DNA of 64,000 nucleotides from Chitinolyticbacter meiyuanensis (GTDB taxonomy: Bacteria; Pseudomonadota; Gammaproteobacteria; Burkholderiales; Chitinibacteraceae), in assembly GCF_008033135.1 (NCBI RefSeq), contig NZ_CP041335.1:593513-657512 (forward strand), written 5' to 3'. Within the stretch, counting starts at the first letter, position 1. The number at the start of each line of letters is the position of its first letter. Positions 27,822-37,134 of the stretch are shown here, in pieces. Below the pieces are notes generated by a model that made no database searches, had not been told where the DNA came from, and saw nothing but the letters and a program-made list of their open reading frames with translations. The position numbers and the translations under genes are program-made.

Positions 27822-28619
27822 TCAACAGAAGAAAACACTTAGATAACGTGGCGTGGGATAGCCGATCTGCATCAGCTGGAATGGTTGCCCCTGCTTGGCC
27901 AGCGCTGCAGCGAGTCGTTTGGCCGCGTCCGCTTCGTCAGGGTTGTAGCGGATCAGCCTGCCGCTGATGCGGTAGCCGGGTTGCAGGTTGATTTCGTCCG
28001 GCAGCAGTCGAGGGCGCCAGCGCGCCGTGCTGCCGGCGGGGCGCAGGCTCAGCGCGGCATTCGCCGCGGTACGGGTGGCTTCGCCGCCGCGCTCGCAGTG
28101 GAAAAAGTCCACGTTGTAGCTGCCATAGGCCTGGCCGGATTCGGCTGGCGCCGTGCTGGTGGCCGGGGCAACGGCGTTCACCGCTTCATCGCGGTAGAAG
28201 CTGGCGGTGGTGCCGGCTTTGCGCTGCACGTCCTCACTCGACGCACCGACTGCCAGTGCCTGTAGCAGCTTCCAGCGGAACGGATCGTCGGCCAGCGATT
28301 CCACCAGCACGCGGACCGCGTCCTCGCGGCGCGGGTCCTTGCGATCGAGCGCCAGCACCGCCTGCACTTCCTTGTAGAGCTCCAGCGTGAGCTTGCGTTC
28401 TGATTCCGCGCGCTGCAGCTCGGCGTTGGCCTGCTTGAGCTGGTTGTCGAGCTCCACGGTGCGCTGGCGTTGCTCCTCGGCAACCTGGCTCAACCGTTTC
28501 ACTTCTTGGTCCAGCGGCAATGCGCGCCATGCCGCATAGGCTGCGATGGCGAGCGAGAAGAGGGAAATGCCCTTGGTCGAGGCATCGAGCCAGCCACCAA
28601 TCTTCCCAGGTTCGCCCAT
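27822..28619 (-). CDS. Membrane-anchored coiled-coil protein, third gene of the lysis cassette
   Basis: 265 residues, not recognised. One membrane segment (about 18-35) is followed by a long coiled coil (about 38-90) and then an unknown soluble domain with an SYNVDFFHCERGG segment near 170 and a final strand-rich part (RISGRLIRYNPDEADAAKRLAAAL). It starts two bases after the endolysin stop. The single membrane anchor with a coiled coil recalls an inner-membrane spanin or regulatory partner, but the C-terminal domain does not fit a spanin. The 3' end is AT-rich compared with its neighbours. Confidence 0.65.
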   Translation of the reverse strand: MGEPGKIGGWLDASTKGISLFSLAIAAYAAWRALPLDQEVKRLSQVAEEQRQRTVELDNQLKQANAELQRAESERKLTLELYKEVQAVLALDRKDPRREDAVRVLVESLADDPFRWKLLQALAVGASSEDVQRKAGTTASFYRDEAVNAVAPATSTAPAESGQAYGSYNVDFFHCERGGEATRTAANAALSLRPAGSTARWRPRLLPDEINLQPGYRISGRLIRYNPDEADAAKRLAAALAKQGQPFQLMQIGYPTPRYLSVFFC

Positions 28620-28621
28620 CG

Positions 28622-29845
28622 TCAGGCTCCGAGTAGTGTGCGGGTACGCGCCAGCAGGCGCTTGCGATCGGGCAGGCCGTTGAGCCCGCCGTTGATGGCG
28701 CGGGTGACGGCCTCGATGTCGTCGCGATCGGCCAGTGCGTTGATGCGTCGCTTGTCCCAGTACCAGCCGGCCACATCGACCGTCAGCCGATCATCGCTGG
28801 CGACAAGGGCGGGCTGTTCCAGCACGTCGACCCCGAAGCGGTTGCTGCGTGCATAGTCGCCGTAGTTGGCACGGCCGGTGAGCTGGATCAGCCCACGGCC
28901 CTTGTAGCGCACGCCGTCGCCGGGCTGGGTGTTGCCCAAGTCACGCCGACCTTCGTAGGCAGCGCCGCTGGCGAGCTCTTCGCGAAAGCGCAGCTCACCA
29001 CTTTCGTGGCCGATCTGGGCGAGGAAATGCGCCTGCCGCAATGGCGTGTTGATGTCGTAGGCCACCATGGTGTCGGCAATCGGCCCGGCGAAGGCCTCGG
29101 TCACCGCGTCGGCGGCATTCAGGTACGCCAGGGCGCAGAGCATGGCATCCCACGCCTTGGGCAGCGCCATGCAGAGACCCGCCAGCGTGGCATCGCGTGG
29201 CTTGACCACCACGTCGGCTTCGTCGACGCCGAGCACGGCGAGGCGGAAGGCACGCAGTGCGTTCATCGTCTTCTCGCCGATGATGCCGTCGGCCTTGAGC
29301 GGAGTGGCGAGGGCAAAGCGGCCTGCATTGAGGTTGAGCAGCCGCTGCAGCGTCTCCACATCGGCGTGCTGGTTGCGGGCGCGAAAGCCGACCGTGTCGG
29401 CCAGCAGCGCCAGCCCGCGGGTCGGCGCGGGCGGTACCTCTACCGTTTCGACAACCGCTGGCGGGGCCGGCCGCGCGGCCGGGGCAGCGGCGGCTTCGCG
29501 CCGTTCGAAGTGCGGGGCATCCTTGAAGCTTTGCCAGTTGCCGCCCCAACGGTTGGCGGCATCGAGGCTCTCCCAGAACGCGCCCAGCTGGCGCACCGCA
29601 TCGCTGTCGTAGACGAGGTTGAGCTTGCCGTCCGGCGTGGTCTCGAAGAAGTTGAGGTCGATGGCCAGGCGCTTGAGGTGCTGGCTGTTCATGGTCTGGC
29701 TGCGGCCGTTCTTCACGTGCAGCGCCTGCTGCTCCGGCGTGCGGTAGAGCTCGCCCGCCGTCAGCGTCAGGCCCAGGTCCGGCGCTTTGCGGATCAGTTC
29801 GGCAACGTGCTGCAGAAAGATGGCCTGTTCCCGGTTGAGCCCCAT
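28622..29845 (-). CDS. Three-domain endolysin: M15-like peptidase, peptidoglycan-binding, GH19
   Basis: 407 residues. Residues 1-115 match the phage L-alanyl-D-glutamate peptidase (M15/VanY-like) group, with zinc ligand pattern S54-x-H56-x6-D63 and His112. Residues 147-206 form a peptidoglycan-binding-like domain (VETLQRLLN ... GIIGEKTMNALRAF). Residues 230-407 are a glycoside hydrolase 19 lysozyme/chitinase domain with HFLAQIGHESGELRFREE carrying catalytic Glu281 and a second Glu, then GVRYKGRGLIQLTG. No signal peptide is visible, so release depends on the holin encoded just upstream (gap one base). Confidence 0.87.
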   Translation of the reverse strand: MGLNREQAIFLQHVAELIRKAPDLGLTLTAGELYRTPEQQALHVKNGRSQTMNSQHLKRLAIDLNFFETTPDGKLNLVYDSDAVRQLGAFWESLDAANRWGGNWQSFKDAPHFERREAAAAPAARPAPPAVVETVEVPPAPTRGLALLADTVGFRARNQHADVETLQRLLNLNAGRFALATPLKADGIIGEKTMNALRAFRLAVLGVDEADVVVKPRDATLAGLCMALPKAWDAMLCALAYLNAADAVTEAFAGPIADTMVAYDINTPLRQAHFLAQIGHESGELRFREELASGAAYEGRRDLGNTQPGDGVRYKGRGLIQLTGRANYGDYARSNRFGVDVLEQPALVASDDRLTVDVAGWYWDKRRINALADRDDIEAVTRAINGGLNGLPDRKRLLARTRTLLGA

Positions 29846-29846
29846 G

Positions 29847-30485
29847 TCAGCGCCCTCCCTCGTGATCGAGCCGGCTGGCCGCCATGCGCTGCGTCAGCTC
29901 GTCCAGCTGTTTTTGCTTGTTGCTGCTGCCGCGACTGGAGCCGTAGAAGTACTGGATGATGGTGGAGAGGCCCACGCCGAGCAGGAAGCCGACCACGGTA
30001 TTGATGATCTGCGCCGAATCGCGTGGCAGCTCGTTCGCGCTGAACAGGAAGGGCAGCAGGATGGCGAGCACGATGAAGACGAAGGTCAGGCCGGTGATCA
30101 GGTAGGCGTAGTGGTAGGTGAAGCGGCGTACCAGCGGATCGTCGTTGTCATCGCGCTTGCTGCCGGTGGCGCGCGCATCCTGCAGATCGGCGGCGCGCAG
30201 CTTTTCCATCTCCAGTTCGTGCGCATCGATCTGCTGGCGCCAGGCGATCAATTGCGCTTGGTTGTCGAGCTCGAACTGCTTGAGCTGCAGCCACTGGTCG
30301 TCGGTGAGCTTGTTGTCGGCGACATCAGCGATGTCGATACCGGTCTTTTCCTTGATCAGCTCGGTCACCTGCTCGGCACCCTGGTCAATGGCACCGCGGA
30401 AGATGCCGCTGAGCAGGTCGAGACCGCGCTTGGCGAGTTGTGGAGCAATGGCGCTGAGCACGGCGCCGATGAGGGGCAGGGGCAT
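29847..30485 (-). CDS. Holin-like membrane protein (3TM holin / GTA holin family)
   Basis: 212 residues. An N-terminal hydrophobic stretch (LPLIGAVLSAIAPQLA) and two strong membrane segments near 135-158 and 168-190 fit the three-segment holins of gene transfer agents and phages. The middle part is acidic and helical. The start at ATG 30485 has GGAGG at ideal spacing. The order holin then endolysin is that of a phage lysis module, but the flanking genes are housekeeping genes. Confidence 0.78.
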   Translation of the reverse strand: MPLPLIGAVLSAIAPQLAKRGLDLLSGIFRGAIDQGAEQVTELIKEKTGIDIADVADNKLTDDQWLQLKQFELDNQAQLIAWRQQIDAHELEMEKLRAADLQDARATGSKRDDNDDPLVRRFTYHYAYLITGLTFVFIVLAILLPFLFSANELPRDSAQIINTVVGFLLGVGLSTIIQYFYGSSRGSSNKQKQLDELTQRMAASRLDHEGGR

Positions 30486-30626
30486 GGCAATCCTCCATGC
30501 ATGACCATGTCGGAGGCATGCATCTGCCTGCACCCTAGTCGCTTTTGCAAAAATGACGTGTTGCTTCTGACAATCGTTATGAACCAGCAAAACATCATAT
30601 GCATGCATCCACCCGCCACCAAAGCA

Positions 30627-30649
30627 AACGCCCCGCTGAGCGGGGCGTT
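30627..30649 (-). terminator. Terminator for the parvulin gene
   Basis: A perfect 10-base stem (30627-30636 with 30640-30649) with a TGA loop lies 18 bases past the parvulin stop. On the minus strand it is followed by TGCTTT, a weak T-rich end. It also insulates the holin gene from the gene upstream. Confidence 0.7.
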
Positions 30650-30667
30650 GCGGCGGGTGCTGCTGGC

Positions 30668-31393
30668 TTACGCCGGCAGTGCGTAGCCTTCAATCGTCGC
30701 GGTCTTCACCAAGCCTTGCAGGTACTCGTTCATGGCCTGGCGCTGGGCCATCTCGACCAGGAACTGGGCCAAGCGATCCTTCACTTCCTCAAAGCCCACC
30801 GGCTCGCCGGACTGCTTCTTGCCGGCCTTGATGATGTGATAGCCGAACTGGGTTTCCACCAGCTCCGGGCTGATCTCGCCTTCGTTCAGCGCGAATGCGG
30901 CGGCCTCGAACTCGGGCACCATCTGGCCGCGGCCGAAGCTGCCGAGCTCGCCACCCTGCGCCTTGGATGGGCAGGACGATTGCTCGCGCGCCACGGCGCT
31001 GAAGGTGAACGGCGCGGCTTTCACGTCGGCCAGTACGCGTTCGGCCTTGGCGCGCACCAGCGGCGCGCTGGCGGCGTCTTCGATCGCGAACAGGATGTGG
31101 GCGGCCTCGACCTGCTCGCCGCGCACGAAGCTTTGCGGATTGTTCTCGTAGAAGGAGCGGGCATCGGCCTCGGTGGGCGGGGCCACCTTGATTTCCTGTT
31201 GCAGCAGCGTGTTGATCGCCTCGTCGCTGTCATCGGCGGCGATGCCGTGCTTGCGCGCTTCCTGGGTGAGCAGCTCGCGCAGGATGAATTCCTGGGTCAG
31301 CGCATCGCGCGCGCCCGGTGCATCCTGTGCCTGGGCGATGGCGGCGTTGAGTTCGGCTTCGTCGATGGCGACGCCGTTGACGGTAATGGCCAT
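30668..31393 (-). CDS. Parvulin-type peptidyl-prolyl isomerase (PpiC/SurA-like)
   Basis: 241 residues. A helical N-terminal part (1-110) precedes a parvulin PPIase domain (about 120-215) with QVEAAHILFAIED, GGELGSFGRGQMVPEFEAAAF and ETQFGYHIIKAG motifs. No signal peptide is seen at the chosen start (MAITVNGVAID), so it would be cytoplasmic; this agrees with nitrogen-fixation-type NifM or PpiC relatives. AGGAG before ATG 31393 supports the start. Confidence 0.88.
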   Translation of the reverse strand: MAITVNGVAIDEAELNAAIAQAQDAPGARDALTQEFILRELLTQEARKHGIAADDSDEAINTLLQQEIKVAPPTEADARSFYENNPQSFVRGEQVEAAHILFAIEDAASAPLVRAKAERVLADVKAAPFTFSAVAREQSSCPSKAQGGELGSFGRGQMVPEFEAAAFALNEGEISPELVETQFGYHIIKAGKKQSGEPVGFEEVKDRLAQFLVEMAQRQAMNEYLQGLVKTATIEGYALPA

Positions 31394-31517
31394 GGGGGCT
31401 CCTGGGCTGACATGAAGAGGCCGTCCACAAGGACGGCCGATGGGGCGATTGTACTCGCTTGAGTGGGGCAGCACGACTTTGGACGGTCGAGCGCGAATAG
31501 CCGGTGATCCTGAGAGG

Positions 31518-31847
31518 TCACCGTAGTGGTTGATGGTCGAGCTGGGGTGCGGATGGGGCCGGCTTGCTGGCGCCTGGCTCGCTTGTCTCGACAAAATGAA
31601 CCAGTGCGAGGCGTCCTCGGACAAGGGTGGAAAAGCACCATGCGCGTTGCAGCCCGTTCAGCGGCACGGGCGCCGAGCCCTGTGTCGCAATACGCAATTC
31701 ATTCAGCGATGTTTCACGCATCCCTTTGATCTCACCTGGAACGAGCTCGTCTGCCCATGCCACTGGGGCCTGGACAAAGGACTGGGCGACGACCTGAGAT
31801 AGATAGGTTCCGCCCTCAAATTCCAGGATGAATGTATAGAGCGGCAT
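31518..31847 (-). CDS. Small hypothetical protein, second of a coupled pair
   Basis: 109 residues, soluble, not recognised. The N-terminus MPLYTFILEFEGGTYLSQV suggests a beta-strand-led fold. Its ATG directly follows the TAA stop of the upstream gene, so the two are translationally coupled. The DNA is somewhat less GC-rich than its neighbours. Confidence 0.6.
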   Translation of the reverse strand: MPLYTFILEFEGGTYLSQVVAQSFVQAPVAWADELVPGEIKGMRETSLNELRIATQGSAPVPLNGLQRAWCFSTLVRGRLALVHFVETSEPGASKPAPSAPQLDHQPLR

Positions 31848-32291
31848 TTACGGGGGCTGATCCAACGGGTTTGTCTTGGTTTTCGCTGCTGCTGAATCGG
31901 GGTGCGGCACAAACAATCGCAAGTCGATTTGGAGAAGTTCGTTGTCTTCGTGCGCCGGATATTGCGGCCTTGCGTCGAAGGTTTGGCGACTGGGAACCAC
32001 CACCATGCCAACCTGATGGGGTGCCGCTGCTGCTGCACTGTATACCAGCACCTTGCCAACCCCTGCATCGCCCCGCCATGCGTCAGGGCCAGACAGGATC
32101 TTTCCGGCCAGGTGATAGATCACGCGGCAGTGGGCCCCGTCGTCATGTGCCTCATAGGCATAGAGGTCTGACGGACGGGAGACATTGATTGGCAGTCTGC
32201 AAAGCTGGTGATAGAGCTTGTCAGGCACGGCCGTGGCGCAAGTGAGCAACCAGTTTGTGCACCACAAGCATGAGCAGGCATAAGCGGGCAT
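31848..32291 (-). CDS. Small hypothetical protein, first of a coupled pair
   Basis: 147 residues, not recognised, with an unusually Cys-containing N-terminus (MPAYACSCLWCTNWLLTC) that could be a weak membrane or signal segment. The middle has a CRVIYHLAGK segment. The C-terminus is polar. AGGCGG before ATG 32291 is a plausible ribosome site. It is coupled to the next gene with no gap, which suggests a functional pair of unknown kind. Confidence 0.55.
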   Translation of the reverse strand: MPAYACSCLWCTNWLLTCATAVPDKLYHQLCRLPINVSRPSDLYAYEAHDDGAHCRVIYHLAGKILSGPDAWRGDAGVGKVLVYSAAAAAPHQVGMVVVPSRQTFDARPQYPAHEDNELLQIDLRLFVPHPDSAAAKTKTNPLDQPP

Positions 32292-32311
32292 TCCCGCCTG
32301 GTTCTGCAACA

Positions 32312-32368
32312 GCCGACTTGCTGCCAAGTCGACTGCGATTTTCCATGGGCCGACTGCGAGAGTCGGCC
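32312..32368 (-). terminator. Two adjacent hairpins downstream of the binding-protein gene
   Basis: A 7-base stem (32314-32320 with 32325-32331) and an 8-base stem (32348-32355 with 32361-32368) share the word CCGACT. They begin about 20 bases after the stop of the minus-strand binding-protein gene. Neither is followed by a clear T-run on the minus strand, so termination is likely but not certain. Confidence 0.45.
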
Positions 32369-32388
32369 TTTGCCGCGTTGCGCCGATA

Positions 32389-33657
32389 TCAGCGCGCCCC
32401 GGCCAGCTTGGCATTCCAGAATGCCGCCGCCGCATCGAGCGCAGCCTTGGCGCTCTTGCGGCCGGTGACGGCCGATTCCACTTCCTCGCGCAGCTTACGG
32501 TAGAGCGGTTCCGGATCGTCGATCCCCAGCAGCGTCAGCGTACGTACGTTGGCAAGGTTGCGCGCACCGATGGCGCGGGCCTTTTCCACGGCGCCGGCGT
32601 TGGCCGGCAGCTGCTGGAAGAAGGGATCGAGCGCGGCCTGGCGCACGGACGGGTAGGTGCCGCCGGTGGCCTTGGAGAAGCCCAGCTGGTTGGCATCGTT
32701 GGTCAGGAACTTGGCGAACTTGGCCACTTCCGGCAGGGCCTTGGGGTTCACGCCGCGCGGCACGGCGAAGTTGAACAGCCAGCCGCCCTTGACCACGCCG
32801 GTGGGGCCTTGCGGCGCCGGCAGCACATCGGTCTTGCCATACACCGCCTTCCCTTCGTCCTTCACCCGGGTGAGCGCGGTGGGCGCGGTTTCCAGCATGG
32901 CGAGCTTGCCGGTGTTGTAGGCGCCGATGGCGGCCTGGAAGTTGTCCTCGGTGAACAGCAGCGCCTTCTCGCGCGGCAGTGCGCCGTCGCGATAGGCGGC
33001 GGCGTATTTTTCCAGCAACGCCACATGGCGCGGTGAGTTGAACACGGCTTGGCGGTTCTGCGTCAGCGGCAGGCCTTCGGCGAGGAAGATGCGCACCGGC
33101 AGCCCGAGTTCGGGGGCGAAGCCGGCCACGCCGGTCTTCTGCTTGATCACGCGCGCGGCGGCGAGCTGCTCGTCCAGCGTCTTCAGCGGTTTCTTCGGAT
33201 CAAGCCCGGCCTTCTGGAACAGCTCGGTATTCACCGCCAGCACCGATACGCCGTTGTACCAGGGGAAGGCGTAGGTCTTGCCGTCGAAGGTCACGTCGGC
33301 CAGCGCCCCCGGCATGTAGCGGCTGCGATCGGCGCCGAGCAGGCTGTCGAGCGGCACGATGTCGTGACGCTGCGCTAGGTCGTACGCCCATTCGACGTTG
33401 AGGTTGACGAGGGCGGGCGGCTGCGAGATGGCGATCGCGCCCAGCAGCCGGGCCTGGATTTTGTCCCACGGATGGTCGACCCAGACGATGTCCACATTGG
33501 GATTGGCGCGCTCGTAATCCTGCTCGAGCTTCTGGAAATAGCCGTCGAACTTGGGTTTCAAGCTCATGGTCCAGAATTCGATACGCGTTTTCTCGGCGTG
33601 GACGGCGGCGCTGGCGAACAGCGCGCAGGCCACGAGGACCGCACGGGTCGGTTTCAT
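32389..33657 (-). CDS. Sugar ABC transporter substrate-binding protein (copy 2)
   Basis: 422 residues. A signal peptide of about 20 residues ends near VHA/EKT; the rest is a family 1 (MalE-like) solute-binding fold with TRIEFWTMSLKPKF at its start and the conserved YMPGALADVTFDGKTYAFPW segment near 130. It captures a carbohydrate in the periplasm, probably for the permeases encoded at 35316-37053. ATG 33657 was chosen as it begins the signal peptide. It is clearly paralogous to the protein at 37135-38391. It lies 249 bases after the ATPase gene, so it may have its own promoter. Confidence 0.9.
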   Translation of the reverse strand: MKPTRAVLVACALFASAAVHAEKTRIEFWTMSLKPKFDGYFQKLEQDYERANPNVDIVWVDHPWDKIQARLLGAIAISQPPALVNLNVEWAYDLAQRHDIVPLDSLLGADRSRYMPGALADVTFDGKTYAFPWYNGVSVLAVNTELFQKAGLDPKKPLKTLDEQLAAARVIKQKTGVAGFAPELGLPVRIFLAEGLPLTQNRQAVFNSPRHVALLEKYAAAYRDGALPREKALLFTEDNFQAAIGAYNTGKLAMLETAPTALTRVKDEGKAVYGKTDVLPAPQGPTGVVKGGWLFNFAVPRGVNPKALPEVAKFAKFLTNDANQLGFSKATGGTYPSVRQAALDPFFQQLPANAGAVEKARAIGARNLANVRTLTLLGIDDPEPLYRKLREEVESAVTGRKSAKAALDAAAAFWNAKLAGAR

Positions 33658-33906
33658 GCAACAACTCCAAGGGGATAGTGATGGCGCGGCTGCGTCGTGA
33701 GCACGGCGGAACGGCGAGGTGTGCTTGCTTGTCTTGTCAGCCTTTGGGTCGCATTCTGCCACGCTGGCCATGCCGTTGTCACGCCTTCTTCGCAGATAAG
33801 ACGTTGATTATCCGTAAATATGCCGGTGTTGCGTTGTGGAGGGGCGAGGGCAAAGCTTGCAGCAAGCATGTTGAAACCTGTTTGAAACGCGTTGCTTTCG
33901 GCCAGC

Positions 33907-34998
<1,092 letters not shown>

Positions 34999-35315
34999 GG
35001 TGGCGTTCCTCTGCGATATTTGAATGCGGTGTTATGCGCCTGCGGCGCGGGTGTTCAGATGCCGGTTCCGCCCGGCGGACGGGTTCATTTCTTTTGCTTC
35101 GCCAAAAGAAACGAACCAAAGAAAAGGCGACCCGCGCCTGCGGCCCTCCGGGCTGCCCTCAGTCGGTCGCGAGCCCGAGGTCTCGCTTCGCTCCCTAGGC
35201 GCTGCGAAACGGGAGGAGAAACCCAGTTGTGTGCCGCCGTTTGCACCCCGATCTGGGTTTACGGAGCACACAACGAAGGGTTTAGCCCCGGCTCGTTTGT
35301 AGCCAAGTGGCCTAC
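34999..35315. other. 317-base noncoding gap inside the ABC transporter cluster
   Basis: No gene is supported here. The gap holds an inverted repeat at 35082-35117 and a following stretch to about 35300 with CCTGCGGCCCTCCGGGC and CGAGGTCTCGCTTCG, wording I associate with dispersed betaproteobacterial intergenic repeats. It separates the second permease from the ATPase. Confidence 0.6.
35082..35117. repeat. Interspersed palindromic element
   Basis: A 15-base imperfect inverted repeat: GGTTC-A-TTTCTTTTG at 35082-35096 pairs with CAAAAGAAA-C-GAACC at 35103-35117, with one A/C mismatch and a CTTCGC loop. Elements with this TTTCTTTTG...CAAAAGAAA core are known to me as common dispersed intergenic repeats in beta- and gammaproteobacteria; only one copy is seen in this window. 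Confidence 0.65.
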
Positions 35316-36143
35316 TCATTTCACAGCCCCATCCAGCCCGCGCATGAAGTAGCGCTGGGCGAGCAGGAACAGGATCAGCACCGGCAGGATGGTGAGCACG
35401 GTGCCGGCGGCGATGACGCGGGTCTTGGCGGCGAAGGTGCCGGAGAGGTACAGCACACCGACGGCGAGGGGGTACTGGTCGGGGCTTTGCAGTACCACGG
35501 CGGGCCAGATGTAGGCGTTCCAGGTGGCGACCAGCGTGAAGATCGCGAGTGCAGCGAGCGCGGGGCCGGCCAGTGGCAGGGCCACGCGCCAGAACAGCTG
35601 CCATTCGCTGGCGCCGTCGATGCGCGCGGCGTCGAAGATCTCGGCCGGAATCTCGTCGAAGGCTTGCTTCAAGAGGAAAATGCCGAAGGCGTTGGCGAGT
35701 AGCGGCAGCACCACGCCGGTGTGGCTGTTGGTGAGCTTGAGCATCGTCAGCGTGATGAAGTTGACGATGATGTTGAGCTCGGAGGGCAAAATCAGCGTGG
35801 CGAGCACAGCGAGGAACACCAGGCGCTGGCCGCGAAACCGCAGCACCGACAGCGCATAGCCGGCGAGACTCGCCAGCACCAGCGTGCCGGCAACGGTGGC
35901 GCCGCTGATCAGCACCGAATTCCAGAAAAAGCGGTCGAGCGGAATGCTCTGGCGTGCTTCCTCGATGTGCCTGAGCGTCGGTGCTTCGGGCCACAGTTGC
36001 GGCGGGAAGGCGTAGATGTTGCCGGCGTCGCCGAGGGCGGTGGAGAGCGTCCAGAGAAAGGGGAAGGTGGTGAACAGCGCCACCAGCAGCAGCAGGCTGT
36101 AACGCGGCGCCCACGACAGCAGCAGTGTGCGGACGAGATGCAT
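35316..36143 (-). CDS. Sugar ABC transporter permease (MalG-like)
   Basis: 275 residues with six membrane segments. The EAA loop that contacts the ATPase is seen near residue 180 as DAARIDGASEWQLFWRVALPL. It forms the inner-membrane channel with the MalF-like permease, whose stop lies one base from this start. Confidence 0.93.
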   Translation of the reverse strand: MHLVRTLLLSWAPRYSLLLLVALFTTFPFLWTLSTALGDAGNIYAFPPQLWPEAPTLRHIEEARQSIPLDRFFWNSVLISGATVAGTLVLASLAGYALSVLRFRGQRLVFLAVLATLILPSELNIIVNFITLTMLKLTNSHTGVVLPLLANAFGIFLLKQAFDEIPAEIFDAARIDGASEWQLFWRVALPLAGPALAALAIFTLVATWNAYIWPAVVLQSPDQYPLAVGVLYLSGTFAAKTRVIAAGTVLTILPVLILFLLAQRYFMRGLDGAVK

Positions 36144-36144
36144 G

Positions 36145-37053
36145 TCAGCGGCCCTCGGTGCGGAAGAAACGGAAGTTGATCCACGCCAGCACGAAGCCGA
36201 TCAGCGACACCACGGCGCTGGCGGCCAGTGCGCGCGAGAAATCGAAGGCGCGGAACCCCTGGTCGTAGGCGTAGAAGGCCAGGGTGTAGGTGCTGCCGAT
36301 GGGGCCGCCGCCGGTCATCACCACCACTTCCTCGAAGGCCTTCATCGCCGCCAGCGTGGAGAGCAGCGTGCACAGCAGCAGCGTGGGCCGCAGCATCGGC
36401 ACGGTGATGCGCCAGAAGCGCTGCCAGCGGTTGGCGCCATCGAGCATGGCTGCTTCCTCCACCTCCTGCGGCAGCGCCTGCAGCCCGGCGATGTAGAGCA
36501 CCATGTAGTAGCCGAGGCCGCGCCAGAAGGTGACGAACATGACGGAAAAGAGCGCGATGCGCTCGTCGCTGAGCCAGCCGATCGGCGCATCGATCAGCCG
36601 CAACCAGGCCAGCAGCTGGTTGAGCATGCCGTCCTCGTTGTACATCCAGCCCCACATGATCCCGACCACCGACACCGAGGTGACCACGGGCACGAAGAAG
36701 GCGGTGCGAAACAGCTTCATCGCCGGCAGTTGCGCGTTCACCAGCACCGCCAGCGCCAGCGCGGCCAGCTGGATCACCGGCACCACCAGCAGGTAGAGCA
36801 AGGTGTTGACGACGCTGGCGATGAAGGTCGGGTCGTCCCACAGCGCCTGGAAGTTGGCGAGCCCGACCCAGCGCGAGGCGGTCAGATCGAAAATGTTCAC
36901 CTCGGTGAACGCGAGCATCGCCCCCAGGCCCACCGGCCAGAAGGCGAACAGCAGCAGCACCAAGAGGGCGGGGGCGAGGAACAGCCAGGCACGCGCGTCG
37001 TCGCGCCAGCTATGGTGTCGGCTTGGATTGAGTTTGAACGTGGGCTTGGACAT
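36145..37053 (-). CDS. Sugar ABC transporter permease (MalF-like)
   Basis: 302 residues with six membrane segments and the EAA loop EEAAMLDGANRWQRFWRITVP near residue 210. It pairs with the MalG-like permease downstream. ATG 37053 (MSKPTFK) is preferred over an earlier in-frame ATG because it gives a normal cytoplasmic N-terminus before the first membrane segment. It lies 81 bases after the binding-protein gene. Confidence 0.92.
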   Translation of the reverse strand: MSKPTFKLNPSRHHSWRDDARAWLFLAPALLVLLLFAFWPVGLGAMLAFTEVNIFDLTASRWVGLANFQALWDDPTFIASVVNTLLYLLVVPVIQLAALALAVLVNAQLPAMKLFRTAFFVPVVTSVSVVGIMWGWMYNEDGMLNQLLAWLRLIDAPIGWLSDERIALFSVMFVTFWRGLGYYMVLYIAGLQALPQEVEEAAMLDGANRWQRFWRITVPMLRPTLLLCTLLSTLAAMKAFEEVVVMTGGGPIGSTYTLAFYAYDQGFRAFDFSRALAASAVVSLIGFVLAWINFRFFRTEGR

Positions 37054-37134
37054 GGCGGTCTCGTGGCCGCCACCGGGCATCTGAAAGAAATCCGGCGGCG
37101 GCGTGGTCTTGCTTTTCGGACGTACTGCTTGGCG

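Noticed and set aside
31518..32291. Toxin-antitoxin module
   Set aside because: Coupled small genes, but neither has a toxin fold or DNA-binding motif that I can see; kept only as an unknown pair.
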